From: a virus
Length of the DNA stretch: 64,000 nucleotides
Direction: 5' to 3' (one strand)
IMG/VR virus record: IMGVR_UViG_3300050015_000878
Location: 20,924-84,923 of that record
Numbering within the stretch: position 1 is the first letter of the stretch; every line of letters starts with the position of its first letter. A program made the translations under genes and the position numbers. The notes under the pieces were generated by a model. The model did not search any database and was not told the origin of the DNA. It was given only the letters and a program-made list of their open reading frames with translations. This document shows positions 40,904-49,810 of this stretch, piece by piece.

Positions 40904-41461
40904 TTACTTAAAATCGCCTTTAGTTTCATTGAGAAAAGGTACAACGTCCTCTTTTACAGGGACTCCAGTTACCAATTTCCAGTATGTTTTAAACCCACCG
41001 ATTGTTTTTTTAGTTTCATCGGTAACATTATTGGCAGTTTCAACTTCATAAAATCTGCGTTTTTCGCCACTCATGTTGTATTCGATGAAATCGCCACGGT
41101 TGATTTCTACTTGTAGTTCTTCCAGTTCTTTCAAATAAACACCAAAGCGTAGATTTCCCGTATCATCCCTTGTAATGCCACCTTGACCTGCACCATAATA
41201 ATCCTGCTTGCCGTCTTCAACATCAACCATAACAGATATTTTAACTGGTGCCAAGAATTTCTTATCTTTGGTTTTTGCTTGACCATATAAGGCATGAACC
41301 TGTGTCTGATTAATGTTAACTCTGTGAAGTATAATAAATTGTGGGTTATCTGCTTTCAGATAATTTCTACCGTACATTATATCCAAATCAAAAGAATTCT
41401 GGGTCATAAACATCCCATATCTGTCATTCTCAAGGTCAAGTAATTGCTTTTTCTTTTTCAT
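40904..41461 (-). CDS. Neck/head-completion protein, possibly gp14-like
   Basis: 185 residues: a basic start (MKKKKQLLDLENDRYGMFMT), a middle beta domain (FLAPVKISVMVDVEDGKQDY; GNLRFGVYLKELEELQVEIN) and RGDFIEYNMSGEKRRFYEVE. The 'R-G-D-F-I-E-Y ... R-F-Y-E-V' element is usual in small head-tail connector proteins. It is co-transcribed with the gp13-like gene (3-nt gap), the place of gp14 in T4. The T4 equivalence is positional. Confidence 0.6.
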   Translation of the reverse strand: MKKKKQLLDLENDRYGMFMTQNSFDLDIMYGRNYLKADNPQFIILHRVNINQTQVHALYGQAKTKDKKFLAPVKISVMVDVEDGKQDYYGAGQGGITRDDTGNLRFGVYLKELEELQVEINRGDFIEYNMSGEKRRFYEVETANNVTDETKKTIGGFKTYWKLVTGVPVKEDVVPFLNETKGDFK

Positions 41462-41464
41462 TGG

Positions 41465-42583
41465 TTAAATAGCTATAATTGGGAACATTGGTGGTTGATA
41501 TCCACGTTCTCTGTTGACATTCTCTGCAATATCTGCACGAATCTTAGTCATGTTTTCCTGGCTTAAGTATGCCAATTGTTCCATTATAATTTTTTCTGTT
41601 GCTTCTTTTAGTTCTTTACCTTCGTCAAGTAAATGTCTGTAGTCCATAGTTAACTGCTTGTCAGTTACACCAAGTTCACCACTGTAGAAACCTCTCATAC
41701 CACCGATAACAATTTTCACTTTAGCCAACAATAGATTTCTTATTTGCTGATGTGCAACGTCATTCATCTTTGACCACTCAAGTATTTTGGCAGGTGGGTC
41801 TGAAGGTAATTTAATAACATCGTTATTTTCCTCCAAACATTTATCTCTGTCGGCAGGATTCGTATCGTAATACCAATACCAAACTTTCCTACCTGCATAG
41901 TGTGTTCCCCACTGACCAGCAATTTCATGACGGTCACCGGGAACTGGGTATAAATGCAAAATCTTTTCGCCTGATGCCAAACCTGTAATACGATAGGTTA
42001 ATATTGACTGTAAAACTCTTTGCTTCATTCTACGGTCCTGTGCAGCAAGTAATGTTGAAAAGGTCGGTTGTACATATGATGCAGGACGACCTAAATATGA
42101 CCATCCAACCATGCCGGGTGACCAAGCATTCATTGCGAATGGGTCAGCAAGTCCACCGTCAATTTCTGGTGGTGTTTCCCAAAGCACTTCATTAACTTCT
42201 CTACCCGCAGGTATGATATAGTGCTGAGTATGTCCCGAAGTTACAATAAAATCACGTTTTAGTTCCCATCCTTCTGCTGCAGGAGCATTAGTACCCAAAC
42301 CTACTTGTTTAGAATAGGCATAGGTAAAACTCTCCATGTAATGGTTTGATTTATTGGTATATGCTGAGAGAAAGTCGCCTGTCTCTTTATCCATACCTTC
42401 CAATGAAATCCACTGCTGTTGAATTAACCAGCCATTTACAAGTGCGGAATAGTCCTCAACGACCATTTCAAGAAACGAAATCATCTGTTCGTCATCAAGT
42501 TCAAATGGTCTTTTTGGGTGACCCATTTCGTGTTTTATCTTAAGAAATAAATTATTTCTATCAACTGTTGTTATTAATCCCAT
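41465..42583 (-). CDS. Neck protein, T4 gp13-like
   Basis: 372 residues against 309 in T4 gp13. The N-terminal helices include FELDDEQMISFLEMVVEDYS and AYTNKSNHYMESFTYAYSKQ; a central beta region carries WELKRDFIVTSGHTQHYIIP; the C-terminal helical region reads AKILEWSKMNDVAHQQIRNL, LLLAKVKIVIGGMRGFYSGE. This helix-beta-helix organisation and the linked gp14-like gene fit the head-closing neck protein. Assignment is by layout, without an alignment. Confidence 0.68.
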   Translation of the reverse strand: MGLITTVDRNNLFLKIKHEMGHPKRPFELDDEQMISFLEMVVEDYSALVNGWLIQQQWISLEGMDKETGDFLSAYTNKSNHYMESFTYAYSKQVGLGTNAPAAEGWELKRDFIVTSGHTQHYIIPAGREVNEVLWETPPEIDGGLADPFAMNAWSPGMVGWSYLGRPASYVQPTFSTLLAAQDRRMKQRVLQSILTYRITGLASGEKILHLYPVPGDRHEIAGQWGTHYAGRKVWYWYYDTNPADRDKCLEENNDVIKLPSDPPAKILEWSKMNDVAHQQIRNLLLAKVKIVIGGMRGFYSGELGVTDKQLTMDYRHLLDEGKELKEATEKIIMEQLAYLSQENMTKIRADIAENVNRERGYQPPMFPIIAI

Positions 42584-42610
42584 AATTACATATATTTGTG
42601 GTCTGTTTCA

Positions 42611-42619
42611 CATAAATAC
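42611..42619 (-). promoter_or_regulatory. Putative late promoter motif for the neck operon
   Basis: Minus-strand GTATTTATG, 27 nt before the ATG at 42583, located 15 nt from the ATG of the divergent gene at 42635. Confidence 0.65.
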
Positions 42620-42634
42620 TTTAATAGAACTATT

Positions 42635-43099
42635 ATGCCTACAATTGAGTACGAAATTAAATTAAATGATGAGGGTAGACCTTGTATTGATTTACCTAAA
42701 GATTATGAGCATAGACCAGAAGACAAATTTTTCTGGATTGAAATGGCAAGATATTTCTTGCAAGTCACTCGTGGGCACATGATTGCACCACCATACGACC
42801 AAAATACAATGAACATGATGGATGTCACAATTCCATTGCTCGGACAAATCGGTGATGAAATGGCGAGAATTGTATACCACAACATGATTGCGGCAGGTGA
42901 GGCAAACAAACTCATTGGTATGGATTGGGATATGTCAGTTCAGACAATTGCAGAGCGTGACGCAATACCTGACGTGGGAATTGTATACAATAACAGACTA
43001 TATTTAAGAAAAGAAGGACTGAAAGTCTTTGTTCTTGAAGGTGGTGCGATATACGAATTAAATGGTGGTACAACAAACGAAAATTGGACAGAAATATGA
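42635..43099 (+). CDS. Hypothetical protein (154 aa)
   Basis: Start at ATG 42635 (MPTIEYEIKLNDEGRPCIDL), as the longer frame from 42596 would cover the divergent promoter. Helical middle (FFWIEMARYFLQVTRGHMIA; IGDEMARIVYHNMIAAGEAN) and a short beta C-terminus (VGIVYNNRLYLRKEGLKVFV). No family recognised. ATGA overlap with the next gene. No promoter motif seen upstream on the plus strand. Confidence 0.68.
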   Translation: MPTIEYEIKLNDEGRPCIDLPKDYEHRPEDKFFWIEMARYFLQVTRGHMIAPPYDQNTMNMMDVTIPLLGQIGDEMARIVYHNMIAAGEANKLIGMDWDMSVQTIAERDAIPDVGIVYNNRLYLRKEGLKVFVLEGGAIYELNGGTTNENWTEI

Positions 43100-43341
43100 T
43101 ACAAACATTAAAGTTTTCAATTGAAGTCGAAGTCGGAATTCCTGACCATGAATATGGTATGAAAATCAGAAATAGGTTTATTAAAGCATTAATTGCCGAT
43201 ACTCCCGAAAGAATATCTTTCGAAGAATTGGAGAAAATACTTTGTCTTACTGGTTTACAATATTATATTCAAAGTGTAGACTTTGCGCAAAAAAGTCCAA
43301 ATGACGATGAGTCAATAACTAAATTTGTAATCAGAGGATGA
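43096..43341 (+). CDS. Hypothetical protein (81 aa)
   Basis: Starts at the ATG within ATGA at 43096 (MIQTLKFSIEVEVGIPDHEY). Helix-forming middle (ISFEELEKILCLTGLQYYIQ) and an ATGA overlap with the helicase gene at its end. Coupled translation suggests linkage to the helicase. Function not recognised. Confidence 0.68.
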   Translation: MIQTLKFSIEVEVGIPDHEYGMKIRNRFIKALIADTPERISFEELEKILCLTGLQYYIQSVDFAQKSPNDDESITKFVIRG

Positions 43342-44822
43342 GTTTTAAACCTACCGATGAACAGGAAAGGATATTTCTTTTCATAAAGAAACGTCCTGAG
43401 AACGTATTAATTAAGGCATTTGCTGGTTGTGGTAAAACTTCAACCGTTGTCGAAGCAGTTAAATTACTGCCACCCGATAAGTCTATTACCTTCTTGGCTT
43501 TCAACAAGCATATCCAAGAGGAACTGAAAACAAAGTTGCCGGAGCATGTAAGATGCTATACTACCTATGGTTTGGGAACTTCCGCAATTAAGAGGAAGTA
43601 TGGTGACAAAATAACTTTCGATGAGTTCAAGGCAGATAAAATCATATTGAAAAAATCGAAAAATTGGGGATTGGAAGATGAGTTTAAAAGCCAGGAAAAA
43701 CTTGACTATTATCTTAACTCAATTAAAAAACTTGCGAACCTCTGCAGACTTACTTTAACAGTTAAGCCGGAATACATTCCGTATATAGCTGACCGATACG
43801 AAATAAATAATCTGAGCAAACCTCAAGATATCAAGAGGGTATTGAAAGTACTCGATGAAATGTCAACCAATAGGGAAACCTTTGATTTTACGGACATGGT
43901 TTACTTACCTGCAATAGATAATGGTATCTGGATGTTCCCGCAGGATTACGTATTTGTAGACGAAATCCAAGACGTTAATCGTTGTCAGATTCGTATGATT
44001 GAGAAAGTCTTAAAACGTGACAGAAAAACAGGCAAACTTTTGGGTAGGTTAATTTGTGTTGGTGACTTTTATCAAGGTATCTATGGTTTTAATGCAGCCG
44101 ATGAGAAGTCTTTCGAATGGTTCGAAAAGTTTCCGAACACCAAAACTCTACCACTTTCATATTCCTTCCGTTGTGCTAAGAATATTATTACCGAAGCAAA
44201 CCGACTTGTTCCGGAAATTAAGGCACTTCCCGAAGCACCCGATGGTATTGTCCGGGAAGGACATGTGCTTGAAGAAGCAGAAAGCGGTGACTTTGTACTC
44301 TGCAGGACCACAATGCCGTTAGTTAAATTATTCTTTGAGTTCTTGGTTCAACACAAAAAAGCAATTGTTAAAGGTTCTGATATTGGTGTACATCTTAAGG
44401 AGTTAATCGGCACAATTAAAACACTTAGCGAATTAAAAACTTTCTGGGAACAGGAACTTGATAATTTTAAAGCCGACTTGAAAAGCAAAGGTGTGCTGAA
44501 TCCCGAAGAACACTCAGGGTTTGTTGCACTTGCCGACAAGGTTTTGACATTAGTATTTCTTGCCAAACTTTCAACAGATATTCCCGACTTAAAATCAAAG
44601 ATTGAAACCATATTTACCGACAAAATACAGGGTATTTGTCTTAGCACTGTGCATAAAGCTAAAGGATTAGAGGCGAACCGAGTATTTATAGTACGTCCGG
44701 ACCTATTACCAATGAAAGCCGTAAAGGGTTGGCAACAGATTCAAGAGACAAATTTGGAGTATGTGGCAATAACAAGAGCAAAAACCGAACTTATATATGA
44801 CAATGAATGGTCTGATGAATAG
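43338..44822 (+). CDS. SF1 UvrD/Rep-like DNA helicase
   Basis: 494 residues with the superfamily 1A motifs in order: Q-like FKPTDEQERIF; Walker A AFAGCGKTS (27-35); Ia TFLAFNKHIQEEL; Walker B YVFVDEIQDVNRCQ (about 205-218); III VGDFYQGIYGFNAADEKSF; IV LPLSYSFRCAKNIITEA; V GICLSTVHKAKGLEANRVFI; VI EYVAITRAKTELIY. It unwinds DNA with ATP, probably in replication or recombination. It overlaps both its neighbours, forming a short plus-strand operon separate from the thyA operon. Confidence 0.92.
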   Translation: MSFKPTDEQERIFLFIKKRPENVLIKAFAGCGKTSTVVEAVKLLPPDKSITFLAFNKHIQEELKTKLPEHVRCYTTYGLGTSAIKRKYGDKITFDEFKADKIILKKSKNWGLEDEFKSQEKLDYYLNSIKKLANLCRLTLTVKPEYIPYIADRYEINNLSKPQDIKRVLKVLDEMSTNRETFDFTDMVYLPAIDNGIWMFPQDYVFVDEIQDVNRCQIRMIEKVLKRDRKTGKLLGRLICVGDFYQGIYGFNAADEKSFEWFEKFPNTKTLPLSYSFRCAKNIITEANRLVPEIKALPEAPDGIVREGHVLEEAESGDFVLCRTTMPLVKLFFEFLVQHKKAIVKGSDIGVHLKELIGTIKTLSELKTFWEQELDNFKADLKSKGVLNPEEHSGFVALADKVLTLVFLAKLSTDIPDLKSKIETIFTDKIQGICLSTVHKAKGLEANRVFIVRPDLLPMKAVKGWQQIQETNLEYVAITRAKTELIYDNEWSDE

Positions 44823-45036
44823 AAAACACGTCAAAATCACAGTCAACTTACCAAAAGGTTGTGATGACGTAATTGGCACAGCCGTCAAAGACGGTGAAGA
44901 TGTCGTAGGTAAAGTCATTGAATATGACAAAGAAACTGGTAAGGCAACAATGAAATTAAAAGCTGCAACATGGAAAAAAATTGCAGGTAACACAGGATTA
45001 CCAAAAAATTTATACAGCGAACAAAAGAAGAATTAG
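44815..45036 (+). CDS. Hypothetical protein (73 aa)
   Basis: I choose ATG 44815 (MNRKHVKITVNLPKGC), overlapping the helicase stop by 8 nt; ATG 44797 is an alternative. A small beta protein (GKVIEYDKETGKATMKLKAA) with a basic end, possibly an SH3- or OB-like fold. Function unknown. Confidence 0.65.
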   Translation: MNRKHVKITVNLPKGCDDVIGTAVKDGEDVVGKVIEYDKETGKATMKLKAATWKKIAGNTGLPKNLYSEQKKN

Positions 45037-45037
45037 T

Positions 45038-45403
45038 ATGTTACATGAAATGGAATGGCAAGTAAAAATTGAGGGACAATCAAAGCAAAGGATTTTGGTT
45101 ACCTTCGACCCACAGGGAGAATTAATAATTTTCAAAGGTCAGTACTCGATTAAAAACAATTGGGTTGACTTTAGCACAGACACTTATCCAATGGACATTA
45201 CGTTGGAAGGTATACAGGCAAAAATAATTAAGGTGTATAATCAGATGAATGACAGACTTAAAGTCTATGATGACCTTAATAAAAGTTTCGCCTTGATTAA
45301 AAATGTGGAAATACGAAACGGAGAATTGGCAGGTACTATAGTAGTTACCGACAATTCCATTTATGGAAGTCCCGTAGAAGACAGGGGAAGAGATAACGTT
45401 TAG
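45038..45403 (+). CDS. Hypothetical protein (121 aa)
   Basis: Start at ATG 45038 (MLHEMEWQVKIEGQSKQRIL), 1 nt after the previous stop. A beta-rich N-terminus (RILVTFDPQGELIIFKGQYS) and a helical C-terminus, ending with VVTDNSIYGSPVEDRGRDNV. It converges on, and overlaps by 4 nt, the minus-strand membrane protein gene. No terminator hairpin is visible here. Not recognised. Confidence 0.68.
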   Translation: MLHEMEWQVKIEGQSKQRILVTFDPQGELIIFKGQYSIKNNWVDFSTDTYPMDITLEGIQAKIIKVYNQMNDRLKVYDDLNKSFALIKNVEIRNGELAGTIVVTDNSIYGSPVEDRGRDNV

Positions 45404-45789
45404 TGTCCACCTGCATTTGATGCAGTGTTTTGACCATTTATGTTGGTATTTAATGAAGTACCACCGTTCCTATTATTACTGCTACTAAACTGACCACCAC
45501 TATTATTTACAGGTGGAGTAGTTGCTCTTTCTCTAACAAGTGCTTCGACAGTACCGTTTAATGTACCAATGGATGTATTGATTTTAATGAGTTCTTGTGA
45601 AGTTGCCGCATTTTGGTCATTTTGTGCTTTAAACATTTCACTATAGTGTGATTCTGTGGCATTAACTTTAGGTACTACAACAAGTTGATAGAACCCATAG
45701 AATAACCCCAATAATGCAAATATTAACGCAAAAAAACTTTTTACAGTAAAAACAATTTGCGTACTTCCGCTAATTTGATTGAGTCCCAT
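45400..45789 (-). CDS. Single-pass membrane protein with low-complexity tail (129 aa)
   Basis: Start at ATG 45789 (MGLNQISGSTQIVFTVKSFF). One transmembrane helix (ALIFALLGLFYGFYQLVVVP), a helical stretch with Asn/Gln/Ala, and a Gly/Ser/Asn-rich end. A longer frame from 45900 overlaps the exported-protein gene by 70 nt and is less likely. Together with the exported protein upstream it resembles a late pair acting at the envelope (holin- or spanin-like), which I cannot prove. Confidence 0.62.
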   Translation of the reverse strand: MGLNQISGSTQIVFTVKSFFALIFALLGLFYGFYQLVVVPKVNATESHYSEMFKAQNDQNAATSQELIKINTSIGTLNGTVEALVRERATTPPVNNSGGQFSSSNNRNGGTSLNTNINGQNTASNAGGH

Positions 45790-45829
45790 CAGTTTAAATT
45801 TCTTATTTCCTAATTTATTTTTTAACCAC

Positions 45830-46288
45830 TTATTTATCTCTGTAATACAGAGAACTTTTCCAAGTGATTTTAATATTAATTGTATCCAAGTCACTATCAT
45901 ATCTGTATACTACTGTTGGCGTTGTTCCAATTATTACTGCAAATCCGTTTGGTGATTGTTCACGTGTAATTTCCAAACTATCTATAAATATTTTTGCACC
46001 GCTTATCCAAGTTTTAACCGCTTGACCATTGTACTTTGAATTGCTTTGTAACACCAATTCATATCTGTATTTGGGTAAGACATTAACCTGTTTCTGAATA
46101 GTAGTCTGATTTATAGACATTACATTCAGTTGTTTTGTAACATATGATGAAATACTTATTTTATTTGCTTGTGATGTTTCTCTATCCCAAGTTCCTAAAT
46201 CTTCTACCTTACTTTTTTTGACATAATCTTGTGCATTTAATGCAATAAATCCAAACAATAGTACGGCAATAATTAAAATTTTTTTCAT
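45830..46288 (-). CDS. Exported protein with Sec signal peptide (152 aa)
   Basis: MKKILIIAVLLFGFIALNAQ is a typical Bacteroidota Sec signal, cleaved after NA-Q-like sequence; no Cys lipobox. The mature part is beta-rich (YRYELVLQSNSKYNGQAVKT; FAVIIGTTPTVVYRYDSDLD). Expected in the periplasm or outside. It is transcribed from a late motif (46306-46314), directly after the capsid gene terminator. Role unknown; lysis or envelope remodelling late in infection are options. Confidence 0.72.
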   Translation of the reverse strand: MKKILIIAVLLFGFIALNAQDYVKKSKVEDLGTWDRETSQANKISISSYVTKQLNVMSINQTTIQKQVNVLPKYRYELVLQSNSKYNGQAVKTWISGAKIFIDSLEITREQSPNGFAVIIGTTPTVVYRYDSDLDTINIKITWKSSLYYRDK

Positions 46289-46305
46289 TATATAAACATT
46301 ACGAC

Positions 46306-46314
46306 TATAAATAC
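46306..46314 (-). promoter_or_regulatory. Putative late promoter motif for 45400-46288
   Basis: Minus-strand GTATTTATA, 17 nt before the ATG at 46288. Confidence 0.7.
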
Positions 46315-46327
46315 TTTTATAAAAAGA

Positions 46328-46353
46328 AAAAGGGTGTCAATTGACACCCTTTT
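46328..46353 (-). terminator. Terminator of the capsid gene
   Basis: Perfect palindrome AAAAGGGTGTCAA/TTGACACCCTTTT, 21 nt after the capsid stop, with T-rich sequence after it on the minus strand. Confidence 0.88.
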
Positions 46354-46373
46354 CTATATTGGTTGTTTTAAGA

Positions 46374-48047
46374 TTACCTTAAGTCACCGATTCCGAAGGT
46401 TGTTAAACCATCGCAGTAGATTCTACCGTAGTAACGGTTAAGTACCATTTTCTTTGCATAACGAGTCATGATACCACGGATTGGTGTGAAATCAAATGGG
46501 TTATACATTACAGGGGTTAACTGCATTGGTACGTAAGGAGCGTAGATGTAACCTGTTTCCAAGATACTTGTTCCTTTATGTCCGATAAGCACTGTGTTAG
46601 CAGGTGAATAAGGGTCACGATATACAAGATAACGTCCGCTAAGTGTACCGATTTTCTCAATACCCATGTTGTACTTGTCCTGTTCTGGAGAAGCGTTAGA
46701 TACATGGAAATATTCAAGGTCATCGAATACTGCAGATACCTCAGGAGATACTACAATCCATGATGCGCCACCACGAAGGGTTGCTTTGTGAATCTGTGCA
46801 GAAATCTGGTTAATTTTCGTAACCAAAGTCTGGTTCCAGTCCTTCTGTGTACCCATGTAAGCAGTTGTCTGTCTACGGATACCGTTGTAGTCCCATCTTG
46901 ATGTCCAAGCAGCACCACGTCTCAAATCACGAAGGATTTCACGGTCAATTTCAGCAGCCATTTGCTCAGAAAGCAATGCTGTTAATTCAGCTTCAGCGTC
47001 AATGTTTTGGAAAGCACTAACGTCCTGTGCAAGTTCTGGAGTCCACTGTGCACGCATTTTTCTTGTCTCAACTGATACAGTTACCTGGTCAAGTTGGAAA
47101 GTTACTTCAGCCATACGGCTATCTTCTTCCATATCAGAGTAAACTCTGTATTCGAATGAGAAAGCAGGTGTGCCTGTTGATGCGCTTAATGCCTGGTAAC
47201 CATCAGTTCCAGCGTAGGTTAAGTCAACAAGTAAGGTCATGTTACCAAGTTTGTCAACCATTGCCTGTCCGTATTTCTGAACTTTTACGTTGAAAGGAAT
47301 AGATGTACCTGCAAGAAGACTTTCACTTACGAAAGGAGCAGGAGCAGTAAAGTTAGCACTTGATTTGATTTTCAAACCAGCTAAGAAAGATTCAGTGTCC
47401 ATTGGAACGCCCGTAGGTCCAACTAACTTACCTTCGAAGGTTGTACTGAAACCACCAACTACTACTGTAAGATATTTTGTTCCAGGTGCGTAAGGGAATG
47501 GAAGTGAAGTAGCACCAGTTACAACGGTGATTTCACCTTTGCTTCTGTCAAATAATGATGCACCTTCTTCAGCGTATTCAGTTGCATAGAAAGCATCGTA
47601 TAATGAACGGCTTTCGAACTGAGTTCTTGCTGATAATACTGTGGTTGCTGCGTTAGCATATGCACCATCAGGTGAAGTGTTAGCGAACTGAGCTGCGTTA
47701 ACTTGAACTCTCTCAGATGCTTTAGGGTTGATGTAGTACAATTTACCGATAGGTAAGTTAAGTGCTTGTACAGACACGATGTCGTTTGCTAAAAGTTTAG
47801 CGAACACTCTACGGATAACCGGGAATGCAACGGTTTCAAACTGACCACTGTTATATGATTCAGTTGACTCGTTAATCATGTGTGATAACTGGTTTTCGAA
47901 AAGCTGTGCGCAGTTCTCTTTTACGTTACCTTCAAGACCTTCAAGAAGTCCGATTTTTTCCCAACGATTCGTTGTTATTTCTCTTTGTTCACGGAGTTGT
48001 TTCAAACCAATGTTGCCAACTTCCGCACTTTCTAATAAAAATCCCAT
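46374..48047 (-). CDS. Major capsid protein, T4 gp23-like
   Basis: 557 residues (T4 gp23: 521). Recognisable parts: NRWEKIGLLEGLEGNVKENC, AQLFENQLSHMINESTE near the N-terminus (gp23 delta region and cleavage zone), FPVIRRVFAKLLANDIVSVQ, and at the end LTPVMYNPFDFTPIRGIMTR with YAKKMVLNRYYGRIYCDGLT. The order scaffold, capsid and the nearby protease is that of T4. No separate promoter is visible in the 20-nt gap to the scaffold gene, so it is read from 49710 and stops at a strong terminator. Confidence 0.93.
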   Translation of the reverse strand: MGFLLESAEVGNIGLKQLREQREITTNRWEKIGLLEGLEGNVKENCAQLFENQLSHMINESTESYNSGQFETVAFPVIRRVFAKLLANDIVSVQALNLPIGKLYYINPKASERVQVNAAQFANTSPDGAYANAATTVLSARTQFESRSLYDAFYATEYAEEGASLFDRSKGEITVVTGATSLPFPYAPGTKYLTVVVGGFSTTFEGKLVGPTGVPMDTESFLAGLKIKSSANFTAPAPFVSESLLAGTSIPFNVKVQKYGQAMVDKLGNMTLLVDLTYAGTDGYQALSASTGTPAFSFEYRVYSDMEEDSRMAEVTFQLDQVTVSVETRKMRAQWTPELAQDVSAFQNIDAEAELTALLSEQMAAEIDREILRDLRRGAAWTSRWDYNGIRRQTTAYMGTQKDWNQTLVTKINQISAQIHKATLRGGASWIVVSPEVSAVFDDLEYFHVSNASPEQDKYNMGIEKIGTLSGRYLVYRDPYSPANTVLIGHKGTSILETGYIYAPYVPMQLTPVMYNPFDFTPIRGIMTRYAKKMVLNRYYGRIYCDGLTTFGIGDLR

Positions 48048-48067
48048 TTTGTATGATTTTTTTTATG

Positions 48068-49675
48068 TTATTGAATTATTTTTTTGTCTCTTCTTTCGAC
48101 ATACTCAATCAGTTTTTTCATTTTATTGATGTGTTTGTCGTCTTTGTAAGCGGTTACCTCATCAAGTTGTTGCTTAGAAGAAGGCTGTATAGAGACACTT
48201 GCCTTTGCTTCTACGCTCTCAGTTAGAGTTTTCTTACCTTCCTTCATTTCTGTAAGGAAGTTTTTGTACACCTTCTGTGATGAAGCGATACTATCAACCT
48301 TTTTAAATTCGTTGATAATCTTTATTTTATCATCTTGTGTCAAGGCGAGTTCTTCGTTAACCAACAGATTGTTGACGTGAGCCAAGTTGGTGTTGAATAC
48401 TGCCATTTCTTTCAATTGATTGCGATACTTGTCAAGTGCAATTTTGTAATTTTCAAGTAATTTGGTAACACTCTGTTTGTACTCCTTAGTTTCATTCAAC
48501 TTTTTAGTGAGAATTTTGTTCTCTTTGATTAAACCACCTAATTTCTTAGCTGATTCATCCTGTTGACGGAATCTTCCGTGAGTTCCTTCGTGGTCACCTA
48601 ATTTACCGGGTGTGATTGTACCTGCAGAATAAGAAATTTGCATAGTTTCATCAACTGGTGCTTCTGAACCTGCTGAACCCAATACGTCTTGTACGTCTTG
48701 GTCGGTAATAGTTGGCTCTTCGTCAATCATTGGCTGAGTAGGTCCACCCGGATGAATGCGGTTTGCACCTTGTCCACCGTTGTTTTTTTGTTCGCCTAAT
48801 TCGTCAATCATTGGGTGAGTAGGTCCACCAGCGTTGACTTGGTTTGCACCTTGTCCACCGTTGTTTTTCTGCTCTCCAAGACCACCGAGATTATTAATCA
48901 TTTCATCAAGTTGTTCTCTCATTTTTACAAGTTGGTCCACCGGACTGCCTGTAGTTGTTGCAGCTTGTACTCCGTTTAATTCCTCACCAAGTCCCTGCAT
49001 CTGAGAAATTTCTTCCTCGATTTGTTCCATTGTGAGAACGTCATCGTTTCCACCTGCATTACCCAAAGCATTGTCCACACTCTGTGTATCAAGTTCTGTT
49101 ATGTCGAATTCTTCTGTTAAATTTGGCATTGGTTTACCTGAAGTTGGTCCTTTGATTTTTTCTTTAAAAGCAACACCCTTTTCGAGTTCACCTTTACCCT
49201 GATTTGGAGTTTTAGCTTCCACATCAGCTACGAAATCTTTTTCACGTTCTTCTTCAAGCATGTCCTTTCCTTTAGCTTTCGCTTTTTCTTTGAAAGGTTC
49301 ACCCTTACCAACAGTATCAGTGATTTTTACATCTTCTGCTACTTTCTGAATTCCTTTTGGTTTTTCACCGAAAGGCTTGCTGCTACCAGCTTCTTCTTTT
49401 ACGACCTTTTTGGTCTCTTTTTCTTGATTCTTCATATCAGATTCTTTGTTTGATTCAGTTTCATCTGATTCCTCAGATTCTTTGTCATTATCCAATATTT
49501 TATAGGACTCTTTTACTGACTTTTTATTTTTAGTTATTTCTTCTTTTAATAAGTTGTTAAATTCCTTTGGGAATTCTTCTGCCAATCTTTTTTTAGCATT
49601 AGCATCTGCAGCTTCTTGGATTGAGTTATAATCCACTAAGGCTTCTTTGAGAATAGATTTGCTTTCGTTTGCCAT
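48068..49675 (-). CDS. Prohead scaffold-like protein (gp22 position)
   Basis: The start is ATG 49675 (MANESKSILKEALVDYNSIQ); the 19 codons further upstream run through the promoter motif. 535 residues, extremely rich in Lys/Glu/Asn, with coiled-coil segments at 25-75 and 410-520 (IKENKILTKKLNETKEYKQS). A 27-residue tandem repeat lies in the middle. The gene stands between protease and capsid genes as T4 gene 22 does, and composition fits a scaffold core degraded by the protease; it is about twice the length of T4 gp22 (269). Confidence 0.75.
   Translation of the reverse strand: MANESKSILKEALVDYNSIQEAADANAKKRLAEEFPKEFNNLLKEEITKNKKSVKESYKILDNDKESEESDETESNKESDMKNQEKETKKVVKEEAGSSKPFGEKPKGIQKVAEDVKITDTVGKGEPFKEKAKAKGKDMLEEEREKDFVADVEAKTPNQGKGELEKGVAFKEKIKGPTSGKPMPNLTEEFDITELDTQSVDNALGNAGGNDDVLTMEQIEEEISQMQGLGEELNGVQAATTTGSPVDQLVKMREQLDEMINNLGGLGEQKNNGGQGANQVNAGGPTHPMIDELGEQKNNGGQGANRIHPGGPTQPMIDEEPTITDQDVQDVLGSAGSEAPVDETMQISYSAGTITPGKLGDHEGTHGRFRQQDESAKKLGGLIKENKILTKKLNETKEYKQSVTKLLENYKIALDKYRNQLKEMAVFNTNLAHVNNLLVNEELALTQDDKIKIINEFKKVDSIASSQKVYKNFLTEMKEGKKTLTESVEAKASVSIQPSSKQQLDEVTAYKDDKHINKMKKLIEYVERRDKKIIQ
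48721..48880 (-). repeat. Tandem repeat within the scaffold gene
   Basis: Two copies of an 81-nt unit, encoding 27 residues each: LGEQKNNGGQGANQVNAGGP... and LGEQKNNGGQGANRIHPGGP..., both closing with PMIDE. DNA copies differ at scattered positions. Confidence 0.85.
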
Positions 49676-49709
49676 ATCTTTATTGTCGTGACTAATACTA
49701 TAATTTTTA

Positions 49710-49718
49710 TATAAATAC
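49710..49718 (-). promoter_or_regulatory. Putative late promoter motif for scaffold and capsid genes
   Basis: Minus-strand GTATTTATA, 34 nt before the ATG at 49675; the only visible promoter for the capsid gene. Confidence 0.7.
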
Positions 49719-49810
49719 GTAATTTTTATCAAAAAGTATTATTTTTAATGATTTCGCCTTTAATTTTCTTGCTTATCAGAAAAATTATACTATATTATGC
49801 GCCCAAATAT

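Noticed and set aside
42611-42619. Reading the conserved motifs as T4-type TATAAATA on the opposite strand
   Set aside because: The five plus-strand genes with the motif all show TATTTATA in coding direction, and the minus-strand genes agree; the orientation is consistent.
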